DNA from: Pseudonocardia terrae
GTDB taxonomy: Bacteria > Actinomycetota > Actinomycetes > Mycobacteriales > Pseudonocardiaceae
Length of the DNA: 49,216 nt
Reading direction: 5' to 3'
Assembly: GCF_021343995.1 (NCBI RefSeq)
Contig: NZ_JAJTTE010000049.1
Coordinates: 1-49,216 of the forward strand
Below, piece after piece: positions 32,413 through 41,079 of this stretch (within the stretch, counting starts at the first letter, position 1; the number at the start of each line of letters is the position of its first letter). Both the position numbers and the translations under genes were made by a program. The notes under the pieces are model-generated. The model saw nothing but the letters and a program-made list of their open reading frames with translations. It ran no database searches and had not been told where the DNA came from.

Positions 32413-33546
32413 TCAGCCGACCGCCTTCCAGAACGAGTGGGTCACCGCCGAGCCCGCGGGGTCGGGCCACATCACCTGGGTGAGCAGGATGCCGGTGAGG
32501 TCGCGGGCGGGATCGTTGCGCCAGGAGGTGCCGAGGCCGCCGTCCCAGCCGTAGCGGCCGTCGGCCTCGACGGCCATACCGAGGCCCCAGCCGGAGCCGT
32601 CGAGGAAGATCCCCGCGCCGGCGCGCTGCTCCTCGGTCAGCCGGTCGTAGGTCATGGCGGCGACCGTCTCCGGGCGGAGCACGGGATCGCCGCCGCGGCG
32701 GAGCATGCGGGCGAAGGCCAGCAGGTCGTCGAGCGTGGACACGAGCCCGCCGCCGCCGGACTCGAATTCCGGAGGCCGGGCCCACTGCCCGTCGACCGGG
32801 TCGAACACCGTGCCGGCCCGCCACTCCGGCTGGAACCGGTGCCGCTTCCCGACCGGGACCGTGAACCCGGTGTCGACCATGCCGAGCGGGCCGAGGACGC
32901 GCTCGGTCAGCAGCGCGCCGAGGCTCGCGCCGGCGACCCGCGCGAGCAGGACGCCCAGCGCGTCGGCCCCGGTGTGGTAGAGCCAGCGCTCGCCGGGCGG
33001 GGCCAGGAGCGGGAGGGTGCCCAGCCGGCGCGCCCACTCGTCGGGAGGCGGTACGGGGTGCGAGCCGGGCGGGCCGTCGCCGCCGAGCCGGGCCTCGGCG
33101 TAGGCGCGCTGCCAGGGCAGCGTGCCGGGGGCGAGCGGCGGGACGCCGAGGCCGGACCGGAAGGTCAGCAGGTCCTCGACCGTGATCGGGCGCGGCGCGG
33201 GCACGGTGTCGGTCGGTTCGGCGGTGTCGGACCGCAGCACCCGCCGGTCGGCGAGCTCGGGGAGCAGCCGGTCCACCGGCTCGTCGAGCCGGATCGTGCC
33301 GTCCTCGACGAGGGCCATCGCGGCGACGGCCGTGATCGGCTTGGAGATCGACGCGATCCGGAAGATGGAGTCGCGGCGCAGGGGCGGACCGCCGGGGCCG
33401 GTCCCGCCCAGCACGACGACCTCCAGCTCCCTCCCGCGCTCGACGGCGGCGACGACGCCGGGGATCGAGCCGTCGTCGACGGAGGGGGCGAGGACGTTCT
33501 CGAGGCTGCTCATGCGGGGCTGACCGGGGGGACGGCCGGGACTCAT
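32413..33546 (-). CDS. Serine beta-lactamase family hydrolase (class C/esterase type)
   Basis: This 377-residue penicillin-binding-protein-like hydrolase has the nucleophile motif SISK (S66, K69), a tyrosine motif YHTGAD near residue 180 in place of YxN, and GWDGGLGTSW in place of the KTG triad. This is the arrangement of beta-lactamase-fold esterases and EstB-type enzymes more than of true beta-lactamases. There is no signal peptide, so it is probably cytosolic. The ATG at 33546 overlaps the stop of the methyltransferase gene (ATGA); an internal ATG at 33513 is possible. It ends the cluster that starts with the GH13 gene. Confidence 0.88.
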   Translation of the reverse strand: MSPGRPPGQPRMSSLENVLAPSVDDGSIPGVVAAVERGRELEVVVLGGTGPGGPPLRRDSIFRIASISKPITAVAAMALVEDGTIRLDEPVDRLLPELADRRVLRSDTAEPTDTVPAPRPITVEDLLTFRSGLGVPPLAPGTLPWQRAYAEARLGGDGPPGSHPVPPPDEWARRLGTLPLLAPPGERWLYHTGADALGVLLARVAGASLGALLTERVLGPLGMVDTGFTVPVGKRHRFQPEWRAGTVFDPVDGQWARPPEFESGGGGLVSTLDDLLAFARMLRRGGDPVLRPETVAAMTYDRLTEEQRAGAGIFLDGSGWGLGMAVEADGRYGWDGGLGTSWRNDPARDLTGILLTQVMWPDPAGSAVTHSFWKAVG

Positions 33547-34316
33547 CGGGTGGCGTGCACGGTGAGCACGAGGTCGTCCGGCCCGGGCGGCGCGTCCGAG
33601 TGTCCGGAGCGGACGGTGACCTCGGAGAACCCGGCCGCCCCGACCGCCGCCGAGATCGCCTCGGGCGTCCAGAACCGGCGCACCCAGTTGTTCAGCTCGG
33701 TGTGGACCAACACGCCGTCGACGAACAGCTCGTAGATCCCCACCCCGCTCTCGAGGCCGGTCACGGGGTCGATCCGGTTCCCGCCGCGCGCGGTGATCAC
33801 GGCGCCGTCCGGGCGGGTCCACCACAGCACGCCGTCGGGCGCGCCCGGTGGCCCCGGCCCCGTCTCGACCTCGAAGTGGAACGCGCCGCCCTGCAACAGG
33901 TGCGCCCGGACGGCCGCCAGGGCGCGGGCGACCTCGTCGTCGCCGGCGAGGAGCCCCCAGGACCCGGCGGCGCAGAACGCGGCCCGGTACCGGCGGCGCA
34001 GCCGCAGGTCCTCCGCGCGCTGCTCGTACAGCCGGCCCGAGACGTCGAGCCCCCGGTCGCGGGCGTGCTCGCGGCAGGCGTCGAGCATGGACGGTGAGGC
34101 GTCCACCCCGTCCACGTCCACTCCGGTCGCGAGCAGCGGCAACAGGAACCGCCCGCTGCCGCACATCACTTCCAGCACCGGCTCCGCGGTCCCGATCGCG
34201 GCGAGGTGGAACGCGAGCTCGTCGGCCGGTGCCGACGGCTTGTCCAGGTCGTACGCCTGGGTGAGCAGGTCCCGGTACTCGGCCCGGTACCCCGTCGGCT
34301 GCGCGCTCGGCTCCAC
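33543..34316 (-). CDS. SAM-dependent class I methyltransferase
   Basis: This 257-residue Rossmann-fold methyltransferase has motif I EPVLEVMCGSGRFLLPLL near residue 50, followed by DGVDASPSMLDACREHA (SAM ribose acid loop) and a C-terminal half with FWTPEAISAAVGAAGFSEVTV. The methyl acceptor cannot be predicted. GTG 34316 is the best start in frame but its ribosome site is poor. It lies 56 bp after the GH13 glucosidase and is coupled by ATGA overlap to the downstream hydrolase gene. Confidence 0.85.
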   Translation of the reverse strand: MEPSAQPTGYRAEYRDLLTQAYDLDKPSAPADELAFHLAAIGTAEPVLEVMCGSGRFLLPLLATGVDVDGVDASPSMLDACREHARDRGLDVSGRLYEQRAEDLRLRRRYRAAFCAAGSWGLLAGDDEVARALAAVRAHLLQGGAFHFEVETGPGPPGAPDGVLWWTRPDGAVITARGGNRIDPVTGLESGVGIYELFVDGVLVHTELNNWVRRFWTPEAISAAVGAAGFSEVTVRSGHSDAPPGPDDLVLTVHATR

Positions 34317-34372
34317 CCGGGCATCGTCGGGGCGCGGCGCCGTCCGCGTCACTCCGGCATCCGGAGCAGCGG

Positions 34373-36010
34373 CTATCCGACCTGCAGCCACACCGCCGTG
34401 TCCTGCGGGAGCAGCCCGTCGTCGGTCAACGGGCCGCTGGCGAGGAGCACCTCGGCGCCCTCGGGGAGGGCGAACGGCACGGCGTCGACGTTGAGCAGCA
34501 GCGCGAACCCGGGGTCGCGGGCGAAGCCGAGGGCACCCGGCGGTACGTCGAGCCAGGTCAGCGGCCCGTCGCCGAGCGCAGGGGTCGCGCGGCGGACCCG
34601 CAGCGCCCGCCGGTACAGGGCGAGCATCGACTCGGGGTCCTTGTCCTCGCGTTCGACGGTGAACCGGGAGAACCACTCGGGCTGCGGGAGCCAGGGCTGG
34701 TCGTCGCCGGGGCCGAAGCCGAACGGCGGCCCGTCCCCGGACCAGGGGATCGGGACGCGGCAGCCGTCGCGGCCGCGCAGGGTGTGCCCCGACCGGCGCC
34801 AGGTCGGGTCGTCCAGCGACGCCTCCGGAAGGTCCTCGACCTCGGGGAGGCCCAGCTCGTCGCCCTGGTAGACGTAGGCGCCGCCGGGTAGCGCGAAGAT
34901 CAGCAGCGCGGCCGCGCGGGCGCGGCGCAGGCCCAGCTCGAGGTCCGGCGGCAGGTCGATCATCGAGTCGAGCGAGGTGCCGAGGCCGGCGGCGGGGTCG
35001 CGGGCGAGGCGGGAGGTGTGCCGGGCGACGTCGTGGTTGGACAGCACCCAGGTCGGCGGTGCCCCGACCACGGCGTGCTCGCGCAGCGTGCGCTCGACGG
35101 ACTCGCGCAGCGCCGGGGCGAGCCAGGCCGCCTTGAGGAAGTCGAAGTTGAAGGCGGTGTGCAGCTCGTCGGTCCGCAGGTAGCGGGCGAAGCGGTCCGC
35201 CTCGGGCACCCAGGCCTCGGCCACGAACACCTTCGGCGGGTCGTAGGAGTCGGCGACCGCGCGCCACTCGCGGTAGACGTCGTGCACCTCGTCGCGGTCC
35301 CAGTGCGGGTGCGGGCCGGGGTCGTGGTGCTGGCGGTCCCCGACGTCCGGGAGCCCCTGCTCCTTGACCAGCGAGTTGGCGACGTCGATCCGGAAGCCGT
35401 CCACCCCGCGGTCGAACCAGAACCGCAGGGTCTTCTCGAAGTCGGCGCGGACCTCCGGGTTCTCCCAGTTGAGGTCGGGCTGCTCGACGTCGAACAGGTG
35501 CAGGTACCACTCGCCGGGCGTGCCGTCGGGCTCGGTGACGCGGGTCCACGCGCCGCCGCCGAACATCGCGCGCCAGTCGTTCGGGGGCTCGTCGCCGGCG
35601 GGGCCGCGGCCGGGCCGGAAGAGGTAGCGCTCGCGTTCGGGGGAGCCGGGGCCGGCGCGCAGGGCCGCGCGGAACCACTCGTGCTCGCTCGAGGTGTGGT
35701 TCGGGACGATGTCGAGGATGATCCGCAGGTTCCGCTCGTGGGCCTCGCGGACGAGGGCCTCGGCCTCGGCCAGCGTGCCGAAGCGGGGGTCGATGTCGCG
35801 GTAGTCGGACACGTCGTAGCCGGCGTCGGCCAGGGGCGACGGGTACCACGGGTTGATCCAGATCGCGTCGACGCCCAGGTCGGCGAGGTGGTCCAGGCGC
35901 TGCCGCAGGCCGGCGACGTCACCGATGCCGTCGCCGTCCCCGTCGGCGAAGCTGCGGATGTAGACCTGGTAGATCACGGCGCTCCGCCACCACGCGGCCG
36001 TGTCGGACAT
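34373..36010 (-). CDS. GH13 alpha-glucosidase
   Basis: This 545-residue glycoside hydrolase family 13 enzyme hydrolyses alpha-glucosidic bonds of maltose, isomaltose or related sugars. The barrel begins WWRSAVIYQVYIRSFADGDGDGIGDVAGL, with ILDIVPNHTS (region I). The nucleophile is in DGFRIDVANSL, the acid in KVFVAEAWVP, and the conserved histidine-aspartate in VLSNHDVARH. ATG 36010 has GGGAGGT upstream. The open frame extends far upstream on the minus strand but that part is not homologous. It is divergent from a LacI repressor gene 63 bp away, which is expected to control it. Confidence 0.95.
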   Translation of the reverse strand: MSDTAAWWRSAVIYQVYIRSFADGDGDGIGDVAGLRQRLDHLADLGVDAIWINPWYPSPLADAGYDVSDYRDIDPRFGTLAEAEALVREAHERNLRIILDIVPNHTSSEHEWFRAALRAGPGSPERERYLFRPGRGPAGDEPPNDWRAMFGGGAWTRVTEPDGTPGEWYLHLFDVEQPDLNWENPEVRADFEKTLRFWFDRGVDGFRIDVANSLVKEQGLPDVGDRQHHDPGPHPHWDRDEVHDVYREWRAVADSYDPPKVFVAEAWVPEADRFARYLRTDELHTAFNFDFLKAAWLAPALRESVERTLREHAVVGAPPTWVLSNHDVARHTSRLARDPAAGLGTSLDSMIDLPPDLELGLRRARAAALLIFALPGGAYVYQGDELGLPEVEDLPEASLDDPTWRRSGHTLRGRDGCRVPIPWSGDGPPFGFGPGDDQPWLPQPEWFSRFTVEREDKDPESMLALYRRALRVRRATPALGDGPLTWLDVPPGALGFARDPGFALLLNVDAVPFALPEGAEVLLASGPLTDDGLLPQDTAVWLQVG

Positions 36011-36035
36011 GGAACCTCCCGATGGTGTTGCCTGT

Positions 36036-36052
36036 TGTTCCATACTGTTCCA
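36036..36052. promoter_or_regulatory. GH13/LacI intergenic operator candidate
   Basis: TGTTCCA occurs twice, at 36036-36042 and 36046-36052, one helical turn apart. The pair lies inside a TTGT...ACAA framed segment (36035-36055) between the divergent glucosidase and lacI starts. It is direct rather than a clean inverted repeat, so assignment to the LacI protein is tentative. Confidence 0.4.
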
Positions 36053-36073
36053 CAAGGACGGCGGGGAGGCGGG

Positions 36074-37081
36074 ATGGACGGGCGACGGGCCAGCATCCGG
36101 GACGTCGCGCGCCTCGCCGGCGTCGCGCCGTCGACGGTCTCGCGGTCGCTGTCGGGCACCTCGTACGTCGCGGCGGAGACCCGGGAGCGCATCCGGCGCG
36201 CGGTGGCGGAACTCGCCTACCTGCCGCCCGAGCGCCCGGTCCGGCGCGCCGCCCCGCCCGCGGTCGCCGCGCTCGCCCGCTTCCCGTCGGCCTGGTTCTT
36301 CGCCGAGGCCGTCGGCGGGGTGGAGAAGGTCCTGCGTTCTGGCGGGCACCAGCTGCTGCTGCACAACGTCGGCGACCCCGAGGGCCGCGCCCACGTCTTC
36401 GCCACGCTGGAGCGGTGGGCCGTCGCCGGCCTGATCGTCGTCGCGTCGTCGTTCACGGACGCCGAGCGGGAGGTGCTGGAGCGGCTCGCGGTGCCGATCG
36501 CCGTGGTCGGCGGGACGTTCCCGGGAAAGCCGCGGGTGGGGATCGACGACCGGGCCGGGGCGGCGACCGCGGTGCGGCACCTGGTCGGGCTGGGACACAC
36601 GGAGATCGGGCTGCTGTCCTTCGACCCGGACGACACCGTCGGGCGGGACACCACGGACGCCCGCCGCGCGGGGTTCATCGCGGCGCTCGAGGAGGCCGGG
36701 CTGCCGCTCCGGCCGGAGTGGGTGATCCCGGCGGGGCACGACGCCGCCGCCGGCGCCCGGGCCGTCGAACGGCTGCTCAGCGGGCCCCGCCTGCCCAGCG
36801 CCCTGCTCGCGATGTCCGACGAGATGGCGCTCGGGGCCCTGCGCACGCTGCGGCGGGCGGGACTCGACGTGCCGGGCCAGATGTCCGTCGTCGGGTTCGA
36901 CGACCAGGCGGTGGCCGAGTTCGCCGACCTCACCACCATCGCCCAACCGGCCCGTGAGCAGGGCGAACGCGCCGCGGCGCTGCTGCTCGACGCGCTCGGC
37001 GGGCGGCTGGCGGGGGTCCCGGACGTCGACCTGCCCACGCGGTTGGTGGTGCGGGGGACGAGCGGGCCACCGCGTTCCTGA
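36074..37081 (+). CDS. LacI family transcriptional regulator
   Basis: This 335-residue repressor has an N-terminal LacI helix-turn-helix (ASIRDVARLAGVAPSTVSRSLSGTSYVAAETRERIRRAVAEL) and a periplasmic-binding-protein-like sensor domain. The sensor domain shows TAVRHLVGLGHTEIGLLSF, ALLAMSDEMALGALRTLRRAGLDVPGQMSVVGFDD and LTTIAQPAREQGERAA. GGGGAGG precedes the ATG. It is divergent from the GH13 glucosidase and is probably relieved by a maltose-type sugar. Confidence 0.94.
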   Translation: MDGRRASIRDVARLAGVAPSTVSRSLSGTSYVAAETRERIRRAVAELAYLPPERPVRRAAPPAVAALARFPSAWFFAEAVGGVEKVLRSGGHQLLLHNVGDPEGRAHVFATLERWAVAGLIVVASSFTDAEREVLERLAVPIAVVGGTFPGKPRVGIDDRAGAATAVRHLVGLGHTEIGLLSFDPDDTVGRDTTDARRAGFIAALEEAGLPLRPEWVIPAGHDAAAGARAVERLLSGPRLPSALLAMSDEMALGALRTLRRAGLDVPGQMSVVGFDDQAVAEFADLTTIAQPAREQGERAAALLLDALGGRLAGVPDVDLPTRLVVRGTSGPPRS

Positions 37082-37138
37082 CCGGTTCCTGTCGGTGGTG
37101 TGTGCTGCACTGCACGTGACCGCGGAAGGGAGGCCGCG

Positions 37139-37396
37139 ATGTTCGTGCATGGTCACCCCCGCGGGTCGGGGTGGGTGAAAGGGCACTACCGCCCGCCCAA
37201 CTCGCCCACGGGAGAACAGCTGGGGCTCGACCTCGAGGTGGAGTTCGTCGTACCGGAGATCCCGCGGCCCCGTGAGGAGCCGGACCCGGCTGCCGGGTCC
37301 CCTGTGACGGAGGATCAGCCGGCGAGGTCCCGATCGCGCGTCTCGGTGAGCACCAGCACGCAAAGCAGGCTGATCACGGACATCAGCGAGAGGTAG
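37139..37396 (+). CDS. Small hypothetical protein
   Basis: The ATG at 37139 sits five bases after a full GGGAGG ribosome site, about 60 bp downstream of lacI. The first about 60 residues (MFVHGHPRGSGWVKGHYRPP, then an acidic stretch ending in PEIPRPREEPDPAAGSP) look protein-like. The last about 25 residues run antisense over the transporter remnant and are less convincing, so the gene may be shortened or its 3' end replaced. I do not recognise a family. Confidence 0.45.
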   Translation: MFVHGHPRGSGWVKGHYRPPNSPTGEQLGLDLEVEFVVPEIPRPREEPDPAAGSPVTEDQPARSRSRVSVSTSTQSRLITDISER

Positions 37397-37606
37397 AGCC
37401 CGATCGTGGGGTACCGGGAGTCGCTCGGGTTCGAGATCGTCGCGCAGGACGACGGCCGGCGCGCCCACCCCGCCGGCCCGCAGCCGGGCGGCCCTGAGCA
37501 GCTACGCCCGGTACTGGTCCTGCCTGATCGCGGAGCCGGCAAACCCGCTCTCCAGCGAGGCCGCCACGAGCGGCGGCGCCGCGCCGCCGGGCGCACCGCC
37601 GAGGCT
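37315..37606 (-). pseudogene. Remnant of an MHS/MFS transporter, C-terminal end
   Basis: On the minus strand, a frame ending at the stop 37317-37315 reads PTIGLYLSLMSVISLLCVLVLTETRDRDLAG, the typical last membrane helix and tail of metabolite:H+ symporters. Another frame, about 100 bp further upstream, reads GGAPGGAAPPLVAASLESGFAG, which resembles the preceding helix, and then hits a TAG at 37502-37504. The two pieces are out of register and the N-terminal about 400 residues are missing. Upstream DNA turns into GC-rich repeats and family A palindromes. Confidence 0.65.
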
Positions 37607-37638
37607 GGGGCATGGGCCGCCAGGGCGGGATGCGGGCT

Positions 37639-37735
37639 CCGGGGCGGCGGGCTGCGGGGCGGCGGGCTGCGGGACAACGGGGTGTGAGGCGGCGGGGCGG
37701 TGGGGTGTGCGGCGGCGGGACGGTGGGGTGTGAGG
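37639..37735. repeat. GC-rich minisatellite
   Basis: GGGGCGGCGGGCTGC occurs twice in tandem and is followed by three G-rich units containing GGTGTGAGGC or GGTGTGCGGC about 22 bp apart. It is low complexity, with no coding signal, next to the transporter remnant. Confidence 0.6.
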
Positions 37736-37810
37736 CGCGCGGCGCGGCCTCGCCGGTCGCGCTCCAGCGCTGCCTGCGCCGGCGCTGCACAGCATCGACC
37801 GCGGGGGCGG

Positions 37811-38554
37811 CGATGATCGCGTGTTCTGGACGGAAAGGGTCGGTTTCCGACCGCACAAGTCCAGAAGAAAGGATCTTGCGGAAGCTCGGCCCGCTTGGTC
37901 ACCGCTTGTGGACGGGGAGAGTCGATTTCCGACTCTCCAGCTCCACGGTCGATGATCTTGGGTGGCGGTCTGACGGTGAGGGAGTCATGTTTCTCTGTGC
38001 GGCTGCCGGGCCCACGGACGTGCGAGCCGCACTCGTGGCGCCGCTTCTTGATCATCGCTTATGGACGCGGAAGGTCGGATTTCGACCCTCCCGCTCCACA
38101 GCTCGTGATCTCGGCCGGCGTTCGACCGTCCCGCTTCACAGTCCGTGATCTCGGCCGGCGTTGGGCTGCATGACCACCGGTTGGATGTGGAGGGCAGATA
38201 TCCGACCGTCCCGCTCCACAGTCCGTGATCTCGGCCGGCGTAGGGCTGCATGACCACCGGGGGTGGAAGTGGGGGGCAGATTTCCGACTCTCCCGTTCCA
38301 CGGTTCGTGATCTTCTCGGCGGTCGGCCGGGCAGATCGCCGATCGCGGGCACGGAGGATCGTTCAAGGACGTGTCGCTGCCCGGCGCCCACACCGGCGTC
38401 GAGCGGCACCCAGTACGGGTCGGGCAGCATCAACCGATCCGGCCCTCCCGCTTCACGACGAGTGAACTTGCCTGGCGTCGGCCGGCATGATCGCCGGTCG
38501 TGGGCGGGGAAGGTCGGATTTCGACCGTCCGGCTCCACAACCGGCGATCTTGCA
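37811..38554. repeat. Family A dispersed palindromes, second block
   Basis: At least six copies of the near-palindrome seen at 19591-20019 lie here, at about 37811-37876, 37897-37960, 38046-38113, 38170-38234, 38249-38318 and 38486-38554, plus a half copy near 38116-38160. Each has a TGTGGACGGGGAGGGTCGG-type left arm, TTT or AAT at the centre, and a CGACCCTCCCGCTCCACA-type right arm, framed by GATC words. TCGGCCGGCG links some copies. The block fills the interval between the transporter remnant and the stop codon of the copper ATPase; no gene was found in it. Confidence 0.85.
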
Positions 38555-38577
38555 CCGGGTCGCTCCTGGGCTGCCGC

Positions 38578-40680
38578 TCAGGCCAGGTGGTCGGGGCGGA
38601 GGTCGACGCGGCGGAGGAGCTGGGCGTTGGCGGCGACGACGATGGTCGAGAGGCTCATCAGGATCGCCCCGACCGCCGGGGGCAGCACGAATCCGACCCC
38701 GGCGAGCACGCCGGCGGCCAGCGGGACGCTGACCAGGTTGTAGCCCGTGGCCCACCACAGGTTCTGCAGCATCTTGCGGTAGCCGGCGCGGGACAGCTCG
38801 ATCACCGACAGCACCGCCCGCGGGTCGTCCGAGGCGAGCACGACGCCGGCGGACTCGATGGCGACGTCGGTGCCGGCGCCGATCGCGGTGCCGACGTCGG
38901 CGCGGGCCAGGGCGGGTGCGTCGTTGACGCCGTCGCCGACCATCGCCACCGTGTGGCCCCGCTCCTGCAGCCGCGCGACGGCCGCGTCCTTGTCCTCGGG
39001 CAGGACCTCGGCGAACACCTCGTCGACCCCCACCTCCGCGCCGACGGCCCCGGCCACCGGGCGGGCGTCGCCGGTGACCATGACCGCGCGGACGCCACGG
39101 TCGTGCAGGGCGCGAACGGCGGCCTTCGACTCGGGCCGGACCGCGTCGGCGAGGGCGAGCGCACCCAGCACCACGCCGTCACGCAGCACGTAGAGCACGG
39201 TGCTGCCCGCGGCGGCCCACTCCTCGGCCTCGTCCGCCACCTCGGCCGGGACGTCCGCCCCCGACTCGCGGAGCAGGCCGGGCCCGCCGACCGCGACCTC
39301 GACGCCGTCGACCGTCGCGCGGACGCCACGGCCGGTCAACGACCGGAAGTCGGTCGCCTGCGGCGACGCGCCCCGGCCCGCCGGCACGGTCTCCCGCGCC
39401 GCCGCCACGATCGCCCTGGCCAGCGGGTGCTCGCTGTCGGCCTCGACGGCGGCGGCCAGCGACAGGGTCTCCGACGCACCTGCCGTACCGACGACGGCGG
39501 GTCGCCCCGTGGTCAACGTGCCCGTCTTGTCGAACAGCACGGCGTCGACCTTGCGCATCCGCTCGAGGGCCAGCCGGTCCTTCACGAGGATGCCGGTGCG
39601 GGCCGCGCGCGCCGTCGAGATCGCGATGACCAGCGGGATCGCCAGGCCCAGCGCGTGCGGGCAGGAGATCACCAGCACGGTGACGGTGCGCTCGACGGCG
39701 GACGAGACGTCGCCGAGCAGGGTCCACACCAGGAACGTCACCACGGCGGCACCGGAGGCGAACCAGAACAGCAGCGCCGCCGCGCGGTCGGCCAGCGCCT
39801 GGGCCCGCGACCTCGAGGTCTGGGCCTGCTCGACGAGCCGGCGGATGCCCGCCAGCGCGGTGTCCTCGCCGACCTTGTCGACCCGCACGCGGATCGCGGA
39901 GTCCGTGGCCACCGTCCCGGCGACGACGCGGTCGCCCGGCCGCCGCGTGACGGTCCGGGACTCGCCGGTGATCATCGACTCGTCGACCGCCGCCTCGCCG
40001 TCGACGACCACGCCGTCGGCGGGTACCCGGCCGCCCGACCGGACGAGCACGGTGTCGCCCTCGGCGAGGGCGTCGAGCGGGACGGCCTCCACGCCCGAGT
40101 CCGTGACGCGGTCGGCGGAGTCGGGCAGCAGGGCGGCGAGCGCGTCGAGGGCGCCGGAGGCCTGGCCGAGCGCACGCATCTCGAGCCAGTGCCCGAGCAG
40201 CATGATCACGACGAGGAGTGCGAGCTCCCACCAGAAGTCGAGCATCAGCAGGCCGGCCGTGGTGAGTGCGCTGGCGACGAACGCGACGGTGATCGCCAGC
40301 CCGATGAGCAGCATCATCCCCGGCTGCCGGGCCCTGATCTCCGCCCAGGCTCCGGTCAGGAACGGGGCACCGCCCCAGAGGAAGACGACGGTGCCGAGCA
40401 GCGGCGAGATCCACCACGTCCAGCCGGGCGGCGAGTAGCCCAGCAGGTCGGCGAACATCGGGCTGAACGCCACCACCGGCACGGCCAGGGCGAGGTTCCA
40501 CCAGAACCGGTCGCGGAACTGTGCCGCGTGATCCCCGTGCCCGCCGTGGCCCATGTGCGCGGCGTGCCCGCCGGCCACGCCATGCCCACTGTGTGTCTCG
40601 AGTCCGACCTCCTCGGCGCGCTCCCCGTGTCCCGTGTGCTCCGCATGCCCGATGGGCCCGTTCGACCGCTGCTGCTCCAT
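38578..40680 (-). CDS. copB: CPH-type copper-transporting P1B ATPase
   Basis: This 700-residue P1B-type ATPase exports copper across the cytoplasmic membrane. Instead of ferredoxin-like CxxC domains it has a histidine-rich N-terminus (repeated HxGHG words in the first about 55 residues), typical of the CopB class. The membrane metal site is CPH (C340-P341-H342). The phosphorylated aspartate is D384 in FDKTGTLTTG. TGES-like ITGESRTV, the HP motif SEHPLARA and the hinge GDGVNDAPALA are present. ACGGAGG precedes the ATG. A perfect CsoR-type palindrome lies 48-64 bp upstream of the start. Confidence 0.95.
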   Translation of the reverse strand: MEQQRSNGPIGHAEHTGHGERAEEVGLETHSGHGVAGGHAAHMGHGGHGDHAAQFRDRFWWNLALAVPVVAFSPMFADLLGYSPPGWTWWISPLLGTVVFLWGGAPFLTGAWAEIRARQPGMMLLIGLAITVAFVASALTTAGLLMLDFWWELALLVVIMLLGHWLEMRALGQASGALDALAALLPDSADRVTDSGVEAVPLDALAEGDTVLVRSGGRVPADGVVVDGEAAVDESMITGESRTVTRRPGDRVVAGTVATDSAIRVRVDKVGEDTALAGIRRLVEQAQTSRSRAQALADRAAALLFWFASGAAVVTFLVWTLLGDVSSAVERTVTVLVISCPHALGLAIPLVIAISTARAARTGILVKDRLALERMRKVDAVLFDKTGTLTTGRPAVVGTAGASETLSLAAAVEADSEHPLARAIVAAARETVPAGRGASPQATDFRSLTGRGVRATVDGVEVAVGGPGLLRESGADVPAEVADEAEEWAAAGSTVLYVLRDGVVLGALALADAVRPESKAAVRALHDRGVRAVMVTGDARPVAGAVGAEVGVDEVFAEVLPEDKDAAVARLQERGHTVAMVGDGVNDAPALARADVGTAIGAGTDVAIESAGVVLASDDPRAVLSVIELSRAGYRKMLQNLWWATGYNLVSVPLAAGVLAGVGFVLPPAVGAILMSLSTIVVAANAQLLRRVDLRPDHLA

Positions 40681-40727
40681 CGACGCCTCCGTGTCCGCGC
40701 GAGCAGTTCGTGCCGGGCACCAACCGC

Positions 40728-40744
40728 ATACCCCTGTGGGGTAT
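40728..40744. promoter_or_regulatory. CsoR-type copper operator
   Basis: The perfect palindrome ATACCCCTGTGGGGTAT closely matches the CsoR consensus of G/C-tract half sites with TAT/ATA flanks. On the minus strand it ends with GGGGTATGCGG, offering a -10-like TATGCG for the copper ATPase gene. Copper binding to CsoR would release it and induce export. A csoR gene is not in the window. Confidence 0.8.
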
Positions 40745-40890
40745 TCCCGCGACCCCGCCCGCCACGTATTCCTGGGGGAAGCTGCTGGGCCTCCGAAGGG
40801 CGTCGACGTCTGCGACCCACCATGCCGAGGCCGACACCGACACCGTGCCGGGCGTGGCGAGCTGCGTGATCTGCGTGCCGGCGACGACAC

Positions 40891-41079
40891 GTGCTGCGGC
40901 ACTACCGGTCGCTGCCCTTCCGTGATGCGCTGGACGCACGACAGGTGCCGCGGCCCGCCTCGGCACCCGAGTTCGCGGCCTGGCTGGAACGGATGGAGCT
41001 CATGACCGGAGACGGGCGGATCAGGGAACTGGGCGCGGAGACGTCCGCACGGCAGGCGCTCACGGCGGGTGTGCGATGA
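40891..41079 (+). CDS. Small hypothetical protein, first of a coupled pair
   Basis: This 62-residue ORF begins at GTG 40891; an in-frame stop lies at 40867, so no longer start exists. Codon third positions are strongly G/C like the neighbours. The sequence LRHYRSLPFRDALDARQVPRPASAPEFAAWLERMELMTG looks like a compact helical protein but matches no family I know. Its TGA overlaps the ATG of the next ORF (ATGA). There is no clear ribosome site. It is transcribed away from the copper operator and might be part of the copper response. Confidence 0.4.
   Translation: MLRHYRSLPFRDALDARQVPRPASAPEFAAWLERMELMTGDGRIRELGAETSARQALTAGVR

Noticed and set aside
36011..37468. N-terminal extension of the GH13 frame to 1031 residues.
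   Set aside because: The extension is antisense to lacI; GH13 homology and the ribosome site both begin at 36010.
40700..40966. Minus-strand open frame upstream of the copper ATPase.
   Set aside because: It crosses the CsoR-type palindrome, has no start signal, and is the out-of-frame extension of a shadow of the ATPase gene.
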